49,208 nucleotides of DNA from Candidatus Gastranaerophilales bacterium (GCA_944326685.1 CALVEV010000010.1:1-49208), one strand, 5' to 3'; numbered from the stretch's first letter, positions 25,950 through 35,882 are shown. The notes: generated from the letters alone by a model not told the origin. Translations and numbers: made by a program.

Positions 25950-27830
25950 ATGGCTATTTCTTACGAAGAAGTTATATCACAAATTAAGGATAGATTGGAT
26001 ATCGTTGATGTTATATCTCAAAAGGTTGTTCTAAAAAAATCTGGAGCAAACTATTGGGGACTTTGTCCATTTCATAACGATAAAAAACCATCATTTTGCG
26101 TTAGCCCATCAAAAGGTATTTATAAATGTTTTAGCTGTGGAGCAGGAGGAGATGCTCTTACATTTCTTGTCAAAACCGAAAATAAAGATTTTAAAGAAAT
26201 AATTGCAGAACTAGCTGAACAATTTGGAATAGAAATGCCAAAAACATTTCATTCTAACCCTGAAGCAAGATCTCTTAAAGATGATATGAAAAAAGCATGC
26301 AAAGCTGCTGTTGAATTCTATCAAGAAAAACTTAAAACAGATGAAGATGCATCTAAAGCAATAAGATATCTAAATTCAAGAGATATTACAGAAGATATTA
26401 TAAAAGAATTTTCACTAGGTTGGGCACCTAACCATTTCCATGACTTATATGATTCATTAAAATCAAAATTTCCTGATGATGTACTTGAAAAAGCCGGACT
26501 TATTCTTAAAGGAAATAAAGGCGGATGGATTGATAGGTTTAGAAATAGAATCATTATTCCAATTCAAAATGAAAATGGGGAATATGTAGCATTTGGAGCT
26601 CGTGCAGTAGATGAAGGACAAAATCCTAAATACTTAAATTCTGCAGACTCACTTATATATAACAAGAGTAAATTATTATACGGACTATTTAATGCAAAAG
26701 ATTCTATCCAAAAAGAAGATGCAGTTATTATTATGGAAGGCTATTTTGATGTAATCTCAACACAAGCACATGGTATTAAAAATTGTGTAGCTTCTTGTGG
26801 TACAGCTTTTACATCTGAGCATGTTAAGTTACTATCCAGATACACTAAATCAAGAAGAATTTATCTATCATTTGATACAGATTCTGCAGGAGTTAACGCG
26901 ACTAATAGAGGTGGTGAAATAATAAAAGAGACTTTTAAATCACTAGGTAATATTAAACAATTTGATGAAAGCCACTTAGAATCAAGTGACGATAAATATT
27001 CTTGTGAAATAAGAGTGATATCTCCACCTGAAGGAAAAGACCCTGATGAATTTATTCGTTCTGTAGGTGCTAATGAATACAAAAACTATATTAAAAATGC
27101 CCCTCTACTATTAGATTTTCAATTAAATACTGTACTAAAAAGAAAATCTGAAATTAAAACTCCACAAGAAAAATCACAACTAGTAGGAGAAATACTACCA
27201 ATACTTGCAGAAATTAACAATAAAATTATTCAAGGAGAGTATATAAAAATTGTTTCTAGTACACTTGATGTAAGTGAATCAATTCTTATCAAAGAATTGA
27301 AAAAATTTGCCGTAAATGACAGTATACCTGTTATTCAGACAGTAGCGCAGAAAAATGTAACAAATTCTTCACAAATACATTTAAATGCACAAAAAAATTT
27401 ATTGAGCGTTTTTCTAATAGATGGAAATCCATTTACTTTAGAACAAATAAGTAATATGGTGCCCCAAGACGCATTCTCAGATGAAAAGTTAATAATTGTA
27501 AAAACTACAATTGACAAATTTTTACATGTAGTAAATAATGTCAGGGAATTAGTTGAACAATTATATACAGAGTTTATTGAGGACGAAGAAACTACTAAAA
27601 TAATAACTGATTTAATATATCTAGCAGATGCTTATAAAAGCTTACCAGCAGAAGGTTTAGAAAAAACTATTAGGGAAATAACTAGAAAGATTAAGCAATT
27701 AAAAGAAGCAAAATCTGCGGAAGAAATGAAAAAGCTATATACCTCAGTAAATGACGATGATATAGAAGCGTTAAAAATACAAATGCAACTTAGAGATAAA
27801 ATTAAGTTAAGAACTGGAGATAATCAATGA
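25950..27830 (+). CDS. dnaG: DNA primase
   Basis: DnaG makes RNA primers at the replication fork. The 626-residue protein has the N-terminal CHC2 zinc finger (C39, H42, C60, C63), the catalytic Toprim domain (about 255-345, with [12 protein letters not shown] and [10 protein letters not shown]) and a C-terminal helicase-binding region. The length is typical. Its last four bases overlap the start of rpoD, the usual macromolecular synthesis gene order without rpsU. See the promoter entry for its leaderless start. Confidence 0.96.
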   Translation: MAISYEEVISQIKDRLDIVDVISQKVVLKKSGANYWGLCPFHNDKKPSFCVSPSKGIYKCFSCGAGGDALTFLVKTENKDFKEIIAELAEQFGIEMPKTFHSNPEARSLKDDMKKACKAAVEFYQEKLKTDEDASKAIRYLNSRDITEDIIKEFSLGWAPNHFHDLYDSLKSKFPDDVLEKAGLILKGNKGGWIDRFRNRIIIPIQNENGEYVAFGARAVDEGQNPKYLNSADSLIYNKSKLLYGLFNAKDSIQKEDAVIIMEGYFDVISTQAHGIKNCVASCGTAFTSEHVKLLSRYTKSRRIYLSFDTDSAGVNATNRGGEIIKETFKSLGNIKQFDESHLESSDDKYSCEIRVISPPEGKDPDEFIRSVGANEYKNYIKNAPLLLDFQLNTVLKRKSEIKTPQEKSQLVGEILPILAEINNKIIQGEYIKIVSSTLDVSESILIKELKKFAVNDSIPVIQTVAQKNVTNSSQIHLNAQKNLLSVFLIDGNPFTLEQISNMVPQDAFSDEKLIIVKTTIDKFLHVVNNVRELVEQLYTEFIEDEETTKIITDLIYLADAYKSLPAEGLEKTIREITRKIKQLKEAKSAEEMKKLYTSVNDDDIEALKIQMQLRDKIKLRTGDNQ

Positions 27831-28912
27831 ACCAAAAAAGAGAACCAAACTCATCAATCGTTAGTGTAGTTGAAGCAGAAGAAAGTCTTGATGTTTTAGA
27901 TTTCGAAGATGATAAAGATTTAGACGCAAATTATATGACAGAAGATATTGCAACTGATAATATCGAAGATATTATTACAACTAAAATGGAACATAAATCT
28001 TCTGATATTTACATGTCTGACGATTCTTCAATTATTGATTCAGAATCTTCTCTTGAAGTACCAAGAGGAGTTGCTGTTGAAGATCCGGTAAGATTATATT
28101 TAAGAGAAATTGGTAGAATTAAATTATTAACTACTAATGAAGAAATTGAATTAGCACGTAAAATTATTCAAGGTGGAACTCCTGGTGCTATTGCAAAAAG
28201 AAAATTAGTTCAAGCAAACTTAAGATTAGTTGTAAGTATTGCAAAAAAATATGTAGGTCGTGGCATGTTATTCTTAGACCTTATCCAAGAAGGGAATTTA
28301 GGTTTAATTAGAGCAGCTGAAAAATTTGACCATGAAAGAGGTTTTAAATTTTCAACTTATGCTACTTGGTGGATTAGACAAGCTATTACTAGAGCTATTG
28401 CAGATCAAGCTAGAACAATCCGTATCCCAGTTCACATGGTTGAAACAATTAATAAACTTAAAAAAGTAACAAGACGCCTTGCTCAAGAATTATCAAGAAA
28501 ACCAACTGAAGAAGAATTAGCAACAGAAATGGGTGTTTCTATTCCTAAGTTAAGAGAAATTGTTAAAATTGCTCAAGAACCACTTTCTTTAGAAACTCCT
28601 ATTGGTAAAGAAGAAGATTCTAGATTAGGTGATTTTATTGAAGATAAAGAAGCAGATGCTCCAATAAAAACAGTTGCATCTGAATTATTAAGAGAAGACT
28701 TAGCTGAAGTTTTATGCACATTATCACCTCGTGAACGTGATGTTTTAAGATTACGTTTTGGAATGGATGATGGACGTCAAAGAACTTTGGAAGAAGTTGG
28801 ACAACTATTTGGTGTAACTAGAGAACGTATTAGACAAATTGAAGCTAAAGCTTTAAGAAAATTACGCCATCCAAATCGTAGTAAAAGATTAAAAGAATAT
28901 GTTGAAAATTAA
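27827..28912 (+). CDS. rpoD: Primary sigma factor (RpoD/SigA)
   Basis: This is the housekeeping sigma factor of RNA polymerase. The 361-residue protein has an acidic, poorly conserved N-terminus (1-78) in place of a full region 1.1, region 1.2 ([13 protein letters not shown]), region 2 ([45 protein letters not shown]), region 3 and region 4 ([13 protein letters not shown] and the helix-turn-helix [17 protein letters not shown]). It should recognise the TTG-N17-TATAAT promoters seen here. GGAG lies eight bases before the ATG, and the gene overlaps dnaG by four bases. Confidence 0.97.
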   Translation: MNQKREPNSSIVSVVEAEESLDVLDFEDDKDLDANYMTEDIATDNIEDIITTKMEHKSSDIYMSDDSSIIDSESSLEVPRGVAVEDPVRLYLREIGRIKLLTTNEEIELARKIIQGGTPGAIAKRKLVQANLRLVVSIAKKYVGRGMLFLDLIQEGNLGLIRAAEKFDHERGFKFSTYATWWIRQAITRAIADQARTIRIPVHMVETINKLKKVTRRLAQELSRKPTEEELATEMGVSIPKLREIVKIAQEPLSLETPIGKEEDSRLGDFIEDKEADAPIKTVASELLREDLAEVLCTLSPRERDVLRLRFGMDDGRQRTLEEVGQLFGVTRERIRQIEAKALRKLRHPNRSKRLKEYVEN

Positions 28913-29001
28913 TTATTTTTAACAAATCTTTTAAAAACACTTGTAAAATAGATATCTTTAAGGTATTTTATTATTACACTAGGAAAAAAGGAAGATTTAT
29001 T

Positions 29002-29193
29002 ATGTCAAAACAATGTGAAATTTGTGGAAAAGCTCCACTTAAAGCAGCAAAATTAACATTTTCTCATAAGCAAATTGTTCACCGTCAAACTCCTAATTTA
29101 CAAACAATTAAGGTTGCTACAAATGGCGGAACTAAAAAGATGACAGTTTGTACATCTTGCTTAAAAGCTGGAAAAGTTACTAAAGCTGTTTAA
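29002..29193 (+). CDS. rpmB: 50S ribosomal protein L28
   Basis: This 63-residue protein is ribosomal protein L28. It begins with the CEICGK motif and has a second CxxC at the C-terminus (C5, C8, C50, C53), so it is the zinc-binding (C+) form. The N-terminal HKQIVHRQTPNLQTIK matches the family consensus. AAGGAAG lies upstream of the ATG. A strong intrinsic terminator follows, so transcription starting at the rpoD operon or a local promoter ends here. Confidence 0.95.
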   Translation: MSKQCEICGKAPLKAAKLTFSHKQIVHRQTPNLQTIKVATNGGTKKMTVCTSCLKAGKVTKAV

Positions 29194-29217
29194 TTATTTA
29201 TTAAAAAAAGACTTTAT

Positions 29218-29249
29218 AAAACCGATAAGTTAATAAACTTGTCGGTTTT
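29218..29249 (+). terminator. Terminator after rpmB
   Basis: Arms of 14 bases (29218-29231 and 29236-29249) pair with a single G-U wobble around a four-base AATA loop and are followed by ATTTTAT. The stem contains CCGA/TCGG and should be strong. Confidence 0.85.
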
Positions 29250-29351
29250 ATTTTATAAAAAATGTAAAGAATTAATTCATAATTAGCAATTTCTGACTTA
29301 AAAATTTGTTATATATAATATGTGTGTGTAATAAAAATGGAGTTATGTAAA

Positions 29352-29588
29352 ATGGGAATGGTAAATACTAATTACAATGCAAAATGGGCTGAAATGCAAC
29401 AAGCAAAAGCATATGCAGTTGCTGATTTAGAAGCAGTAAAGAAAAAAGGCTCTCCTGAAGAAATTGCAAAAGCAGAAAATAATCTAGAAAGAATAAAAGC
29501 TGATATGGCAAAATACGATAAAGAAACAGCCATCAGCCAAGCAACATTGGAAGCACACAATGGTAAAATGTTAGATATAAATGCTTAA
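29352..29588 (+). CDS. Hypothetical helical protein, 78 residues
   Basis: I do not recognise this small protein. It is highly charged and predicted to be a long helix or coiled coil, with heptad-like patterns such as LEAVKKKGSPEEIAKAENNLERIK. No signal peptide or membrane segment is present. I chose the ATG at 29352 because GGAG sits nine bases upstream; the earlier ATG codons at 29322 and 29337 lack such a site. A palindromic terminator follows. Confidence 0.55.
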   Translation: MGMVNTNYNAKWAEMQQAKAYAVADLEAVKKKGSPEEIAKAENNLERIKADMAKYDKETAISQATLEAHNGKMLDINA

Positions 29589-29607
29589 TTATTATAATAT
29601 TTCAATT

Positions 29608-29641
29608 AATAGGCTTGAATAAATATTTATTCAAGCCTATT
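29608..29641. terminator. Perfect 34-bp palindromic bidirectional terminator
   Basis: The 34 bases are a perfect palindrome, AATAGGCTTGAATAAAT paired with its complement. It lies between a plus-strand gene and a convergent minus-strand gene. On each strand the hairpin is followed by a short T-rich stretch, so it probably terminates both. Confidence 0.8.
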
Positions 29642-29653
29642 TGTATTAAATAA

Positions 29654-30193
29654 TTATTTTATTAATGCTTGTACAGGTTTAAAGTTAGGATTTTTTGAAG
29701 TTTTTAATAATTCAAATAATACAACTTCAACATTTGAAATAGTAGCTCCAGCATCCTTCATTAATTGAATACCTGTTTTAAAACAGTCAGATGAACGACT
29801 TGCACAAGCATCTTTTGCAACTACTACATTAAATCCTTCTTTTATCAAATCAATAACTGTTTGATAAACGCAAATATGAGTTTCAATACCACCAATTACT
29901 ATATTCTTTTTACCGTAACTTTTTAACTTTTCAGCAAATTCAGGAGTTTGCATCGCTGAGAATGATGTTTTTTCAATAATAGAAGTTTCATCGACTTGAG
30001 ATATAACATCTAGGATTGTTTTACCTAATCCTTGCGGATACTGTTCTGTTAATACAATAGGTATATTCATAATATTAGCAGAACTTACTAATATTGATGT
30101 AGCTTTCTTTATAGGCTCTTGTTTATTTAACATTGTAACCAGTCTGTCTTGAACATCTATAATCACAAATAGTGTATCTTCAATATTAATCAT
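29654..30193 (-). CDS. Isochorismatase-family cysteine hydrolase
   Basis: This 179-residue cytoplasmic hydrolase belongs to the isochorismatase/nicotinamidase-like superfamily. The catalytic triad is visible as D13 (IIDVQDRL), K75 (EKTSFSAM) and C108 (GIETHICVYQT), with the conserved non-proline cis-peptide region just before the cysteine. The substrate could be an amide or vinyl ether and cannot be told from the sequence. AAAGGAG lies upstream of the ATG. The gene ends the minus-strand run that starts with the transketolase half. Confidence 0.88.
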   Translation of the reverse strand: MINIEDTLFVIIDVQDRLVTMLNKQEPIKKATSILVSSANIMNIPIVLTEQYPQGLGKTILDVISQVDETSIIEKTSFSAMQTPEFAEKLKSYGKKNIVIGGIETHICVYQTVIDLIKEGFNVVVAKDACASRSSDCFKTGIQLMKDAGATISNVEVVLFELLKTSKNPNFKPVQALIK

Positions 30194-30204
30194 TTAAATC
30201 TCCT

Positions 30205-31011
30205 TTATGAAAGCTCTTTCATTAAAGCTTCACCTCTTTCAATAATTACATTTCTAACCTCTTGAACATCTTCTATATTTAAATTTATCATACGAGCAAG
30301 TTCTTTATCATACCAGTCATCAGTAAAATTATCTTGAACTAGAGTATTTACAATATTTACAACTGCAGGTCCTAAAAAGTTTTTAGCTTTTAAAGGATAA
30401 TGATGATAACGAATTACATCTTTTATAACATCTGGCAATTGCCATCTTAAAGCTAATAATGAACCTGTTGAAGAATGATCTGTATCAAACTTTAATCTTT
30501 CATCTTGAATATTTTTATCAGGATGCAATTGAGATGACATGAAAGCTTGATATCTTTCAGCATCTATTAAGTTTAAAACAACTTTACCAATATCATGCAA
30601 AAATCCCATAACAAATGCATCATCTGAATTTAATAAATTATACTTCTCTGCAATATATTCACAGCCAACAGCAGTAAGTATCGAATGGCGCCATAAAGAC
30701 TTAGCACCTTGAAATGATAGAAGTGGGCTCATTGCTACAGTAATAACTACATTCTTTGTTTTTTTAATTCCAAGCAAAGATATAGCCATATTAACAGAAG
30801 TAATTTGTTTCCCAAACCCATAATATGCTGAATTGATTATTGAAAGCAATTTTGTGCATAATGCTTGTTCACATTTAATTACTGCAGCCATTTCTGATGC
30901 ACCAGCAGTTTCTGAATGCAATAACTTTAGAATTTTTACTATTATATTCGGCATTGCCGGAATATCTTTTAAATTATTTATTAAATCAATTGTTTTATCT
31001 TCATTATCCAT
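30205..31011 (-). CDS. HDOD-domain signalling protein
   Basis: This 268-residue protein consists almost entirely of an HDOD domain (about 10-225), an HD-like fold used in bacterial signalling and motility control. GFLHDIGK retains the HD pair but the rest of the nucleotide-phosphodiesterase set is incomplete, so a binding role is likely. The domain motifs LPAMP-like DIPAMPNI and NSAYYGFG are clear. AGGTG is five bases before the ATG, and the gene begins one base after ftsX ends, so it is co-transcribed with ftsEX. Confidence 0.88.
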   Translation of the reverse strand: MDNEDKTIDLINNLKDIPAMPNIIVKILKLLHSETAGASEMAAVIKCEQALCTKLLSIINSAYYGFGKQITSVNMAISLLGIKKTKNVVITVAMSPLLSFQGAKSLWRHSILTAVGCEYIAEKYNLLNSDDAFVMGFLHDIGKVVLNLIDAERYQAFMSSQLHPDKNIQDERLKFDTDHSSTGSLLALRWQLPDVIKDVIRYHHYPLKAKNFLGPAVVNIVNTLVQDNFTDDWYDKELARMINLNIEDVQEVRNVIIERGEALMKELS

Positions 31012-31012
31012 A

Positions 31013-31921
31013 TTACACCTGCAAATGTTTTTTTATTGATATCAAACTACCACCAGCTCCAAAAGATATACCAACTAATATCAGAGTTGCAATAACGAAC
31101 AACTCGGCAAATGCTGGTGATGGAACTAGAAAGAATTTATGTAAATTTTGCAATGCATGCTGTACAAAGTTTACTGGAAGAATTGCAACAATAGCACCTG
31201 CAAAACCATAAAATGCGCCTTGCATTACTAATGGAATTTTTATATACCAGTTACTAACACCCATTAAACGCATTATCTCTATTTCTTCTTTTCTAGACTG
31301 TATTACTAATTGTATCGTATTATTTATAATCATAATTGTTAATATAGCAACTATTATTGTCACAACAGCTGTAGCTGTATTAACAATATGAGTTAAAAAT
31401 TGGATTTTCTTTGCCAAATCCGCAGCATAACTAGATTCTTCTATTTCTGGAACATTTTTAAGCTCAGTCAATACCCCTGTTATATTTATTGGTTTATCAA
31501 CCTTTACATGCAAAGTATCTGGAAGAGGATTTGTAATATTAGGTAAATCAATCTCTCGTTTTAAATTATCCCAAGATACCTGCTTAGGAATAATTTTAAC
31601 TTTCGACACATGATTCATCTTTAAAATTTTATTAGCAACCAAATCAGGTTTTGTATCATTTTTAAGATAAACAGATATTTCCAAGACATTACCCATTTCA
31701 TGAGCAAACTGCGACATTGAAATAGTTGTTCTAAACAATGCACCAAAGATAGTTAAAATAGCAGCCATGGTTGTTATTATAACCAAATTCATAATTCCAG
31801 TTCTTTTAATATCATTAAAAGCTTCCATTGTAATACGATAAGCTATTCTTAAATCGCATAACCAATCTTTAGGAATATGTTGTTTAACTTGTTTTTTTAT
31901 CTTTTGTTTTTTATCATTCAT
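31013..31921 (-). CDS. ftsX: Cell division protein FtsX
   Basis: FtsX is the membrane subunit of the FtsEX complex that regulates peptidoglycan hydrolases at the septum. The 302-residue protein has four membrane segments: one at about 45-66, then an extracytoplasmic loop of about 110 residues, and three more in the C-terminal half (about 182-202, 230-255 and 275-295). The segment EEIEIMRLMGVSNWYI is the conserved coupling helix. It overlaps ftsE by eight bases, as expected for a coupled pair. Confidence 0.93.
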   Translation of the reverse strand: MNDKKQKIKKQVKQHIPKDWLCDLRIAYRITMEAFNDIKRTGIMNLVIITTMAAILTIFGALFRTTISMSQFAHEMGNVLEISVYLKNDTKPDLVANKILKMNHVSKVKIIPKQVSWDNLKREIDLPNITNPLPDTLHVKVDKPINITGVLTELKNVPEIEESSYAADLAKKIQFLTHIVNTATAVVTIIVAILTIMIINNTIQLVIQSRKEEIEIMRLMGVSNWYIKIPLVMQGAFYGFAGAIVAILPVNFVQHALQNLHKFFLVPSPAFAELFVIATLILVGISFGAGGSLISIKKHLQV

Positions 31922-32588
31922 AGGTACCTGCCTGCACGTCTCTTATAATTTCGCCATTATCAAGAGTTAATACTCTTTTTCTAAAATAATCAACCATTGT
32001 TCTATCATGAGTTGAAACGATAACAGTTATACCTCTTTTATTAATTTGATCCAATATTTGCATTACTTCTAATGAGTTTTTAGGATCAAGATTTCCGGTA
32101 GGTTCATCTGCAATCAATAAAGGTGGTCCATTAACAATTGCTCTTGCTATACTTACTCTTTGTTGTTCTCCACCTGATAATTCATTTATATTAGATTTCA
32201 TTTTATCTAATAAACCAACAATTTTTAATGCACCCATTACACGCATGCTAATTTCTTTAGTACTCATACCTAAAGTTCTTATAACATATGCAATATTATC
32301 ATATACAGACATATTAGGTAATAATTTATAATCTTGGAATACAATCCCCATACATCTTCTTAAATTTGGAACTTTATGAGATGGAAGATTTGCTATATTA
32401 ATACCACCAATTAATACTGTACCGCTTGTCGGAGTTTCTTCTTTATAAAGAAGTTTCATTAATGTTGATTTACCAGCGCCTGAAGCACCTGTGACAAAAA
32501 CAAACTCTCCAGACATAATATCTAGATTAATATTTTTTAAAGCATAATTATTTTTATACTTTTTAGTTACTGCTCTTAATTGAATCAT
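31914..32588 (-). CDS. ftsE: Cell division ATP-binding protein FtsE
   Basis: FtsE is the ABC ATPase that drives FtsX. The 224-residue protein has Walker A GASGAGKS (34-41), the Q-loop FQDYKLLP, the signature LSGGEQ (137-142), Walker B LLIADEP (157-163) and the switch histidine in STHD. The gene begins inside the end of the transketolase-half gene (26-base overlap) and ends inside ftsX, so expression of the three is tightly linked. Confidence 0.95.
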   Translation of the reverse strand: MIQLRAVTKKYKNNYALKNINLDIMSGEFVFVTGASGAGKSTLMKLLYKEETPTSGTVLIGGINIANLPSHKVPNLRRCMGIVFQDYKLLPNMSVYDNIAYVIRTLGMSTKEISMRVMGALKIVGLLDKMKSNINELSGGEQQRVSIARAIVNGPPLLIADEPTGNLDPKNSLEVMQILDQINKRGITVIVSTHDRTMVDYFRKRVLTLDNGEIIRDVQAGTYE

Positions 32589-33531
32589 TTTTAATCTCTA
32601 CTATTTTTTCTACTATTTTTTGTGCATTTAATCCGTAATGTTCTAATAATTTATCAGAAGTACCACTTTGGCCAAATTCATCATCAACACCTAATCTTAT
32701 TACTCGAGTAGGATTTGATGCTGATAATTGTTCGCAAACAATACTTCCAATACCACCACGAATAGAATGATTTTCTATTGTCACAACTAAATTTGTTTTA
32801 GATGCTGATTTTGCAACAGTATCAATGTCAAATGGTTTCACAACAGGAGCGTGAATTAACTCTGCATCAATACCCTTTTTAGATAATTCACCAACAGCTT
32901 CAACAACTTCAGGTAACATATCACCATTTGTAACAATAGTTATATCTTTTCCTTCTTTTAAAACTTTAGCTTTATGTAAATCAAATTTATAATTTTCGTC
33001 AAAAACATCAGGCAAATTATTTCTTGGAATTCTGATATACATCGGACCATCAAATTCTGCTGCAAATTTAATTGCCGCATTAATTTCATGCCTATCCGAA
33101 GGAACTATTACTGTCATTCCAGGTAAATTTGACATTAAAGAAATATCTTCTAATGCTTGGTGTGTTGCACCATCTTCACCTACTGTCAGACCACCATGAG
33201 TCCCAATTAATTTAACATTAAAACCAGAATAGCAAATAGTATTTCTCACTTGGTCATAGCAACGCCCTGTTATAAACACAGCAAAAGCTGCAGCAAAAGG
33301 TATTTTACCTACAGAAGCAAACCCAGCAGCTGTTGTTGCTAAATCTTGTTCTGCAATCCCAACATTAAAAAACCTATCTGGGAACTCTTTTGCAAAAATA
33401 CCTGTTTGAGTTGAACAAGATAAATCGGCATCTAAGACAACAACATTGTTGTTTAACTTTCCAACTTCAACTAATGCCTTCCCAAAAGCTTCTCTAACTG
33501 ATTTTTTGTTTGTTTTGTCAATTGTTATCAT
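32563..33531 (-). CDS. Transketolase C-terminal half
   Basis: This 322-residue protein corresponds to the pyrimidine-binding plus C-terminal domains of transketolase, the form found in split transketolases of many Firmicutes and other bacteria. Signatures are FNVGIAEQDLATTAAGFAS, HGGLTVGEDGATHQALEDI and the C-terminal VTIENHSIRGGIGS. The thiamine-diphosphate domain (N-terminal half) must be supplied by another gene, which is not in the window. The start at 33531 was chosen over a GTG nine bases earlier because AGGAG lies eight bases upstream. Confidence 0.9.
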   Translation of the reverse strand: MITIDKTNKKSVREAFGKALVEVGKLNNNVVVLDADLSCSTQTGIFAKEFPDRFFNVGIAEQDLATTAAGFASVGKIPFAAAFAVFITGRCYDQVRNTICYSGFNVKLIGTHGGLTVGEDGATHQALEDISLMSNLPGMTVIVPSDRHEINAAIKFAAEFDGPMYIRIPRNNLPDVFDENYKFDLHKAKVLKEGKDITIVTNGDMLPEVVEAVGELSKKGIDAELIHAPVVKPFDIDTVAKSASKTNLVVTIENHSIRGGIGSIVCEQLSASNPTRVIRLGVDDEFGQSGTSDKLLEHYGLNAQKIVEKIVEIKNDSIKSSN

Positions 33532-33719
33532 AATCGGCACTCCTATTATTAAGATATTTTATCACAAAATTAGCAGAATTAAAAAATATTACAATTTGCA
33601 TGTCATTAGAAATATCGTAACAATAACCCAAATATTCTAAGAGCTATATTATTTAGTAGTAGCAAATTAGAATATATTATATTAAATTAATAAACATTTC
33701 TTTTTAATAAAATCTGTAC

Positions 33720-33725
33720 TAGAAT
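33720..33725 (+). promoter_or_regulatory. -10 box of the 159-residue membrane protein
   Basis: TAGAAT ends six bases before the ATG at 33732. A TTTCTT hexamer at 33697-33702 is 17 bases upstream, the same combination as at radA. No Shine-Dalgarno sequence is present. Confidence 0.45.
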
Positions 33726-33731
33726 ATATCC

Positions 33732-34211
33732 ATGGATTATTTAAAAAGATTTTTATGTTTTAATATTTTATCAATTATAGGATACGGAGTATTAGGCTAT
33801 TGTATTTATAATTTTATAGTCATTTTGTTTCATGGTATTCAAAATTTACCAGGTATGGCGCTTGTTTTAGGAGCTTTAATCGTTTATATGAATACTGTTA
33901 TGTTCCTAATATATTTTTTGTCAGCATTCTTTTGTGAATTTTTAATATTGTTTATTTTATCAAAAACCTTAAAAAAACAAGTTGGTTTAAATTTCAATAA
34001 TAAAATATATGATTTGCTGTTTCGCTTTGGTATTTTTGCTTGCTTTATTCCAATAACAATTATTATTAGTTTTGCTATTTCCATGATTCTAGTAATAATA
34101 TTTAAATGTAATGATTCTTTGATTCTCGTCATAATATTATGTTTTTGCATATTTAATTTGGAAATAAAAGATATATTTTTCAAAAAATATTTTAGGATTA
34201 AGACCAAATAG
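33732..34211 (+). CDS. Hypothetical four-helix membrane protein
   Basis: I do not recognise this 159-residue protein. It has four strongly hydrophobic stretches (about 8-32, 40-62, 62-82 overlapping to a long helix, and 96-140) with short lysine-rich loops and a basic C-terminus, so it is an integral inner-membrane protein. No conserved motif is visible. It is monocistronic: a predicted leaderless promoter precedes it and a terminator whose stem includes the last codons follows. Confidence 0.6.
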   Translation: MDYLKRFLCFNILSIIGYGVLGYCIYNFIVILFHGIQNLPGMALVLGALIVYMNTVMFLIYFLSAFFCEFLILFILSKTLKKQVGLNFNNKIYDLLFRFGIFACFIPITIIISFAISMILVIIFKCNDSLILVIILCFCIFNLEIKDIFFKKYFRIKTK

Positions 34212-34232
34212 AGATAAACTCTATTTGGTCTT
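34200..34232 (+). terminator. Terminator overlapping the end of the membrane-protein gene
   Basis: Perfect 14-base arms (34200-34213 and 34219-34232, AAGACCAAATAGAG and its complement) enclose a five-base loop and are followed by TGTTT. The stop codon TAG (34209-34211) lies within the left arm, as at the sugar-permease gene. Confidence 0.85.
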
Positions 34233-34243
34233 TGTTTAAATTA

Positions 34244-34354
34244 TTAATCTTCAATCAATACATGGTTTCCATTAATAGTAACCCAATGTCCATCAGCATT
34301 TGATATCCCTCCATAATTAATTAAAAAGGAAATATATCTATAACTATTTAAATA
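34244..34354 (-). pseudogene. C-terminal remnant of a larger gene
   Basis: On the minus strand an open frame without a usable start codon ends at 34244-34246 and encodes a tail reading GGISNADGHWVTINGNHVLI followed by two acidic residues. The pattern GHWVTINGNHVLI resembles the conserved tail I recall from phage head-morphogenesis and toxin-like proteins. The frame is closed by a stop about 35 codons upstream, so only a fragment remains. It lies in the 228-base gap before gatB. Confidence 0.4.
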
Positions 34355-34439
34355 TTAAGCTCAAATTAACAAAAGACTATTGTTTTTTTCTTTGTGTTAG
34401 AATAATTAACATAGAAAATAATATTTTGAGAGGTTAAAA

Positions 34440-35882
34440 ATGGAAGATTTAAGAGAGAAATATGAAGTCGTTATAGGTTTAGAAGTTCACGCACAATTGA
34501 AAACTAAATCAAAAATATTCGCACCTGATAGTACTGAATTTGGGAATGAACAAAATTCTCAAATTAGTCCAATTACTTTAGGTATGCCAGGTGTTTTACC
34601 TGTTCTTAACAAAGAATGTGTAAATATGGGTATCAAATTAGGACTTGCACTTAACTGCCAAATTCCTGAAAGATGTAAATTTGACAGAAAACAATATTTC
34701 TATCCAGACCTTCCAAAAGGATATCAAATTTCACAATACGATGAACCTATTTGTGTTAATGGATACATTGACATTAAAGGAAAAAGAATCGGTATCACAA
34801 GAGCACACTTAGAAGAAGATGCAGGAAAACTTGTTCACGTTGGTTCTGCTGGTATTGCTGGTTCTACTTATTCTCTTGTTGACCTTAACAGAGCTGGAAC
34901 TCCATTACTAGAAATCGTTTCTGAACCTGATATCAGATCTAGTGAAGAAGCTAAAAATTATATGGAAGAATTAAGAAACATTGTTAGATATATCGGTGTT
35001 TGCGATGGAAACCTAGAAGAAGGTTCTATGAGATGCGATGCTAACATATCTATCATGCCTAAAGGTTCTAAAGAATTCGGTACTCGTGCTGAAATTAAAA
35101 ACGTAAACAGCTTCAAAGCATTACAAAGAGCTATTGAATACGAAATCGATCGTCAAATTGAACTTGTTGAAGACGGTGAAGAAGTTATCCAAGAAACAAG
35201 ATTATGGGATGATAATGCAGGCGAAACTCGTTCAATGCGTGGTAAAGAAGATGCTCACGATTACAGATATTTCCCTGAGCCTGATTTAATGCCTCTATCT
35301 ATCTCTAGAGAATGGGTTGAAGAAATCAGAAATTCTATGCCAGAATTACCTAGTCAAAAACGTCAAAGATATATGGATTTAGGTCTTAGCGAATATGATG
35401 CATCTGTTATTGTTGAACAAATGCAATCTGCTTTATTCTTTGACAAAGTTCTTGAACTTGGTGGAAATGCTAAAATTGCTGTTAATTTCATGATGGGTGA
35501 AATTGCTGCATACTTAAAAGAAAACCACATCGAAATTAACGAAACTAAATTAACTCCAGAAAATCTAACTGAACTTGTTGGATTGATTGAAAAAGATACA
35601 ATTTCTAATAACATTGGTAAACAAATTCTTATTGAAATGATTGAAGAAGGCACAAAGGCTTCTGATATCGTTGAAAAGAAAGGCTTAAGCCAAATTACTG
35701 ACGTTAATGCAATCAGAAAATTGGTTGAAGAAGTTGTTAATAACAATCCTAACCAAGTTGAACAATATAAATCAGGAAAAACTAATATTCTTGGTTTCTT
35801 TGTAGGTCAAGTAATGAAAGCTACAAAAGGACGTGCTAACCCTAAAACTGTTAACGAAATTTTATTAGAATTACTAAAATAA
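34440..35882 (+). CDS. gatB: Aspartyl/glutamyl-tRNA amidotransferase subunit B
   Basis: GatB phosphorylates and amidates Glu-tRNA-Gln (and Asp-tRNA-Asn) together with GatA and GatC. The 480-residue protein begins with YEVVIGLEVHAQLKT, and has the family signatures FDRKQYFYPDLPKGYQISQ, LVDLNRAGTPLLEIV, RCDANIS, and YRYFPEPDLMPL, then the helical and YqeY-like tail ending with VGQVMKATKGRANPK. Its presence implies the indirect pathway for Gln-tRNA or Asn-tRNA. GAGAGGT lies seven bases before the ATG. gatA and gatC are not adjacent. Confidence 0.97.
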   Translation: MEDLREKYEVVIGLEVHAQLKTKSKIFAPDSTEFGNEQNSQISPITLGMPGVLPVLNKECVNMGIKLGLALNCQIPERCKFDRKQYFYPDLPKGYQISQYDEPICVNGYIDIKGKRIGITRAHLEEDAGKLVHVGSAGIAGSTYSLVDLNRAGTPLLEIVSEPDIRSSEEAKNYMEELRNIVRYIGVCDGNLEEGSMRCDANISIMPKGSKEFGTRAEIKNVNSFKALQRAIEYEIDRQIELVEDGEEVIQETRLWDDNAGETRSMRGKEDAHDYRYFPEPDLMPLSISREWVEEIRNSMPELPSQKRQRYMDLGLSEYDASVIVEQMQSALFFDKVLELGGNAKIAVNFMMGEIAAYLKENHIEINETKLTPENLTELVGLIEKDTISNNIGKQILIEMIEEGTKASDIVEKKGLSQITDVNAIRKLVEEVVNNNPNQVEQYKSGKTNILGFFVGQVMKATKGRANPKTVNEILLELLK

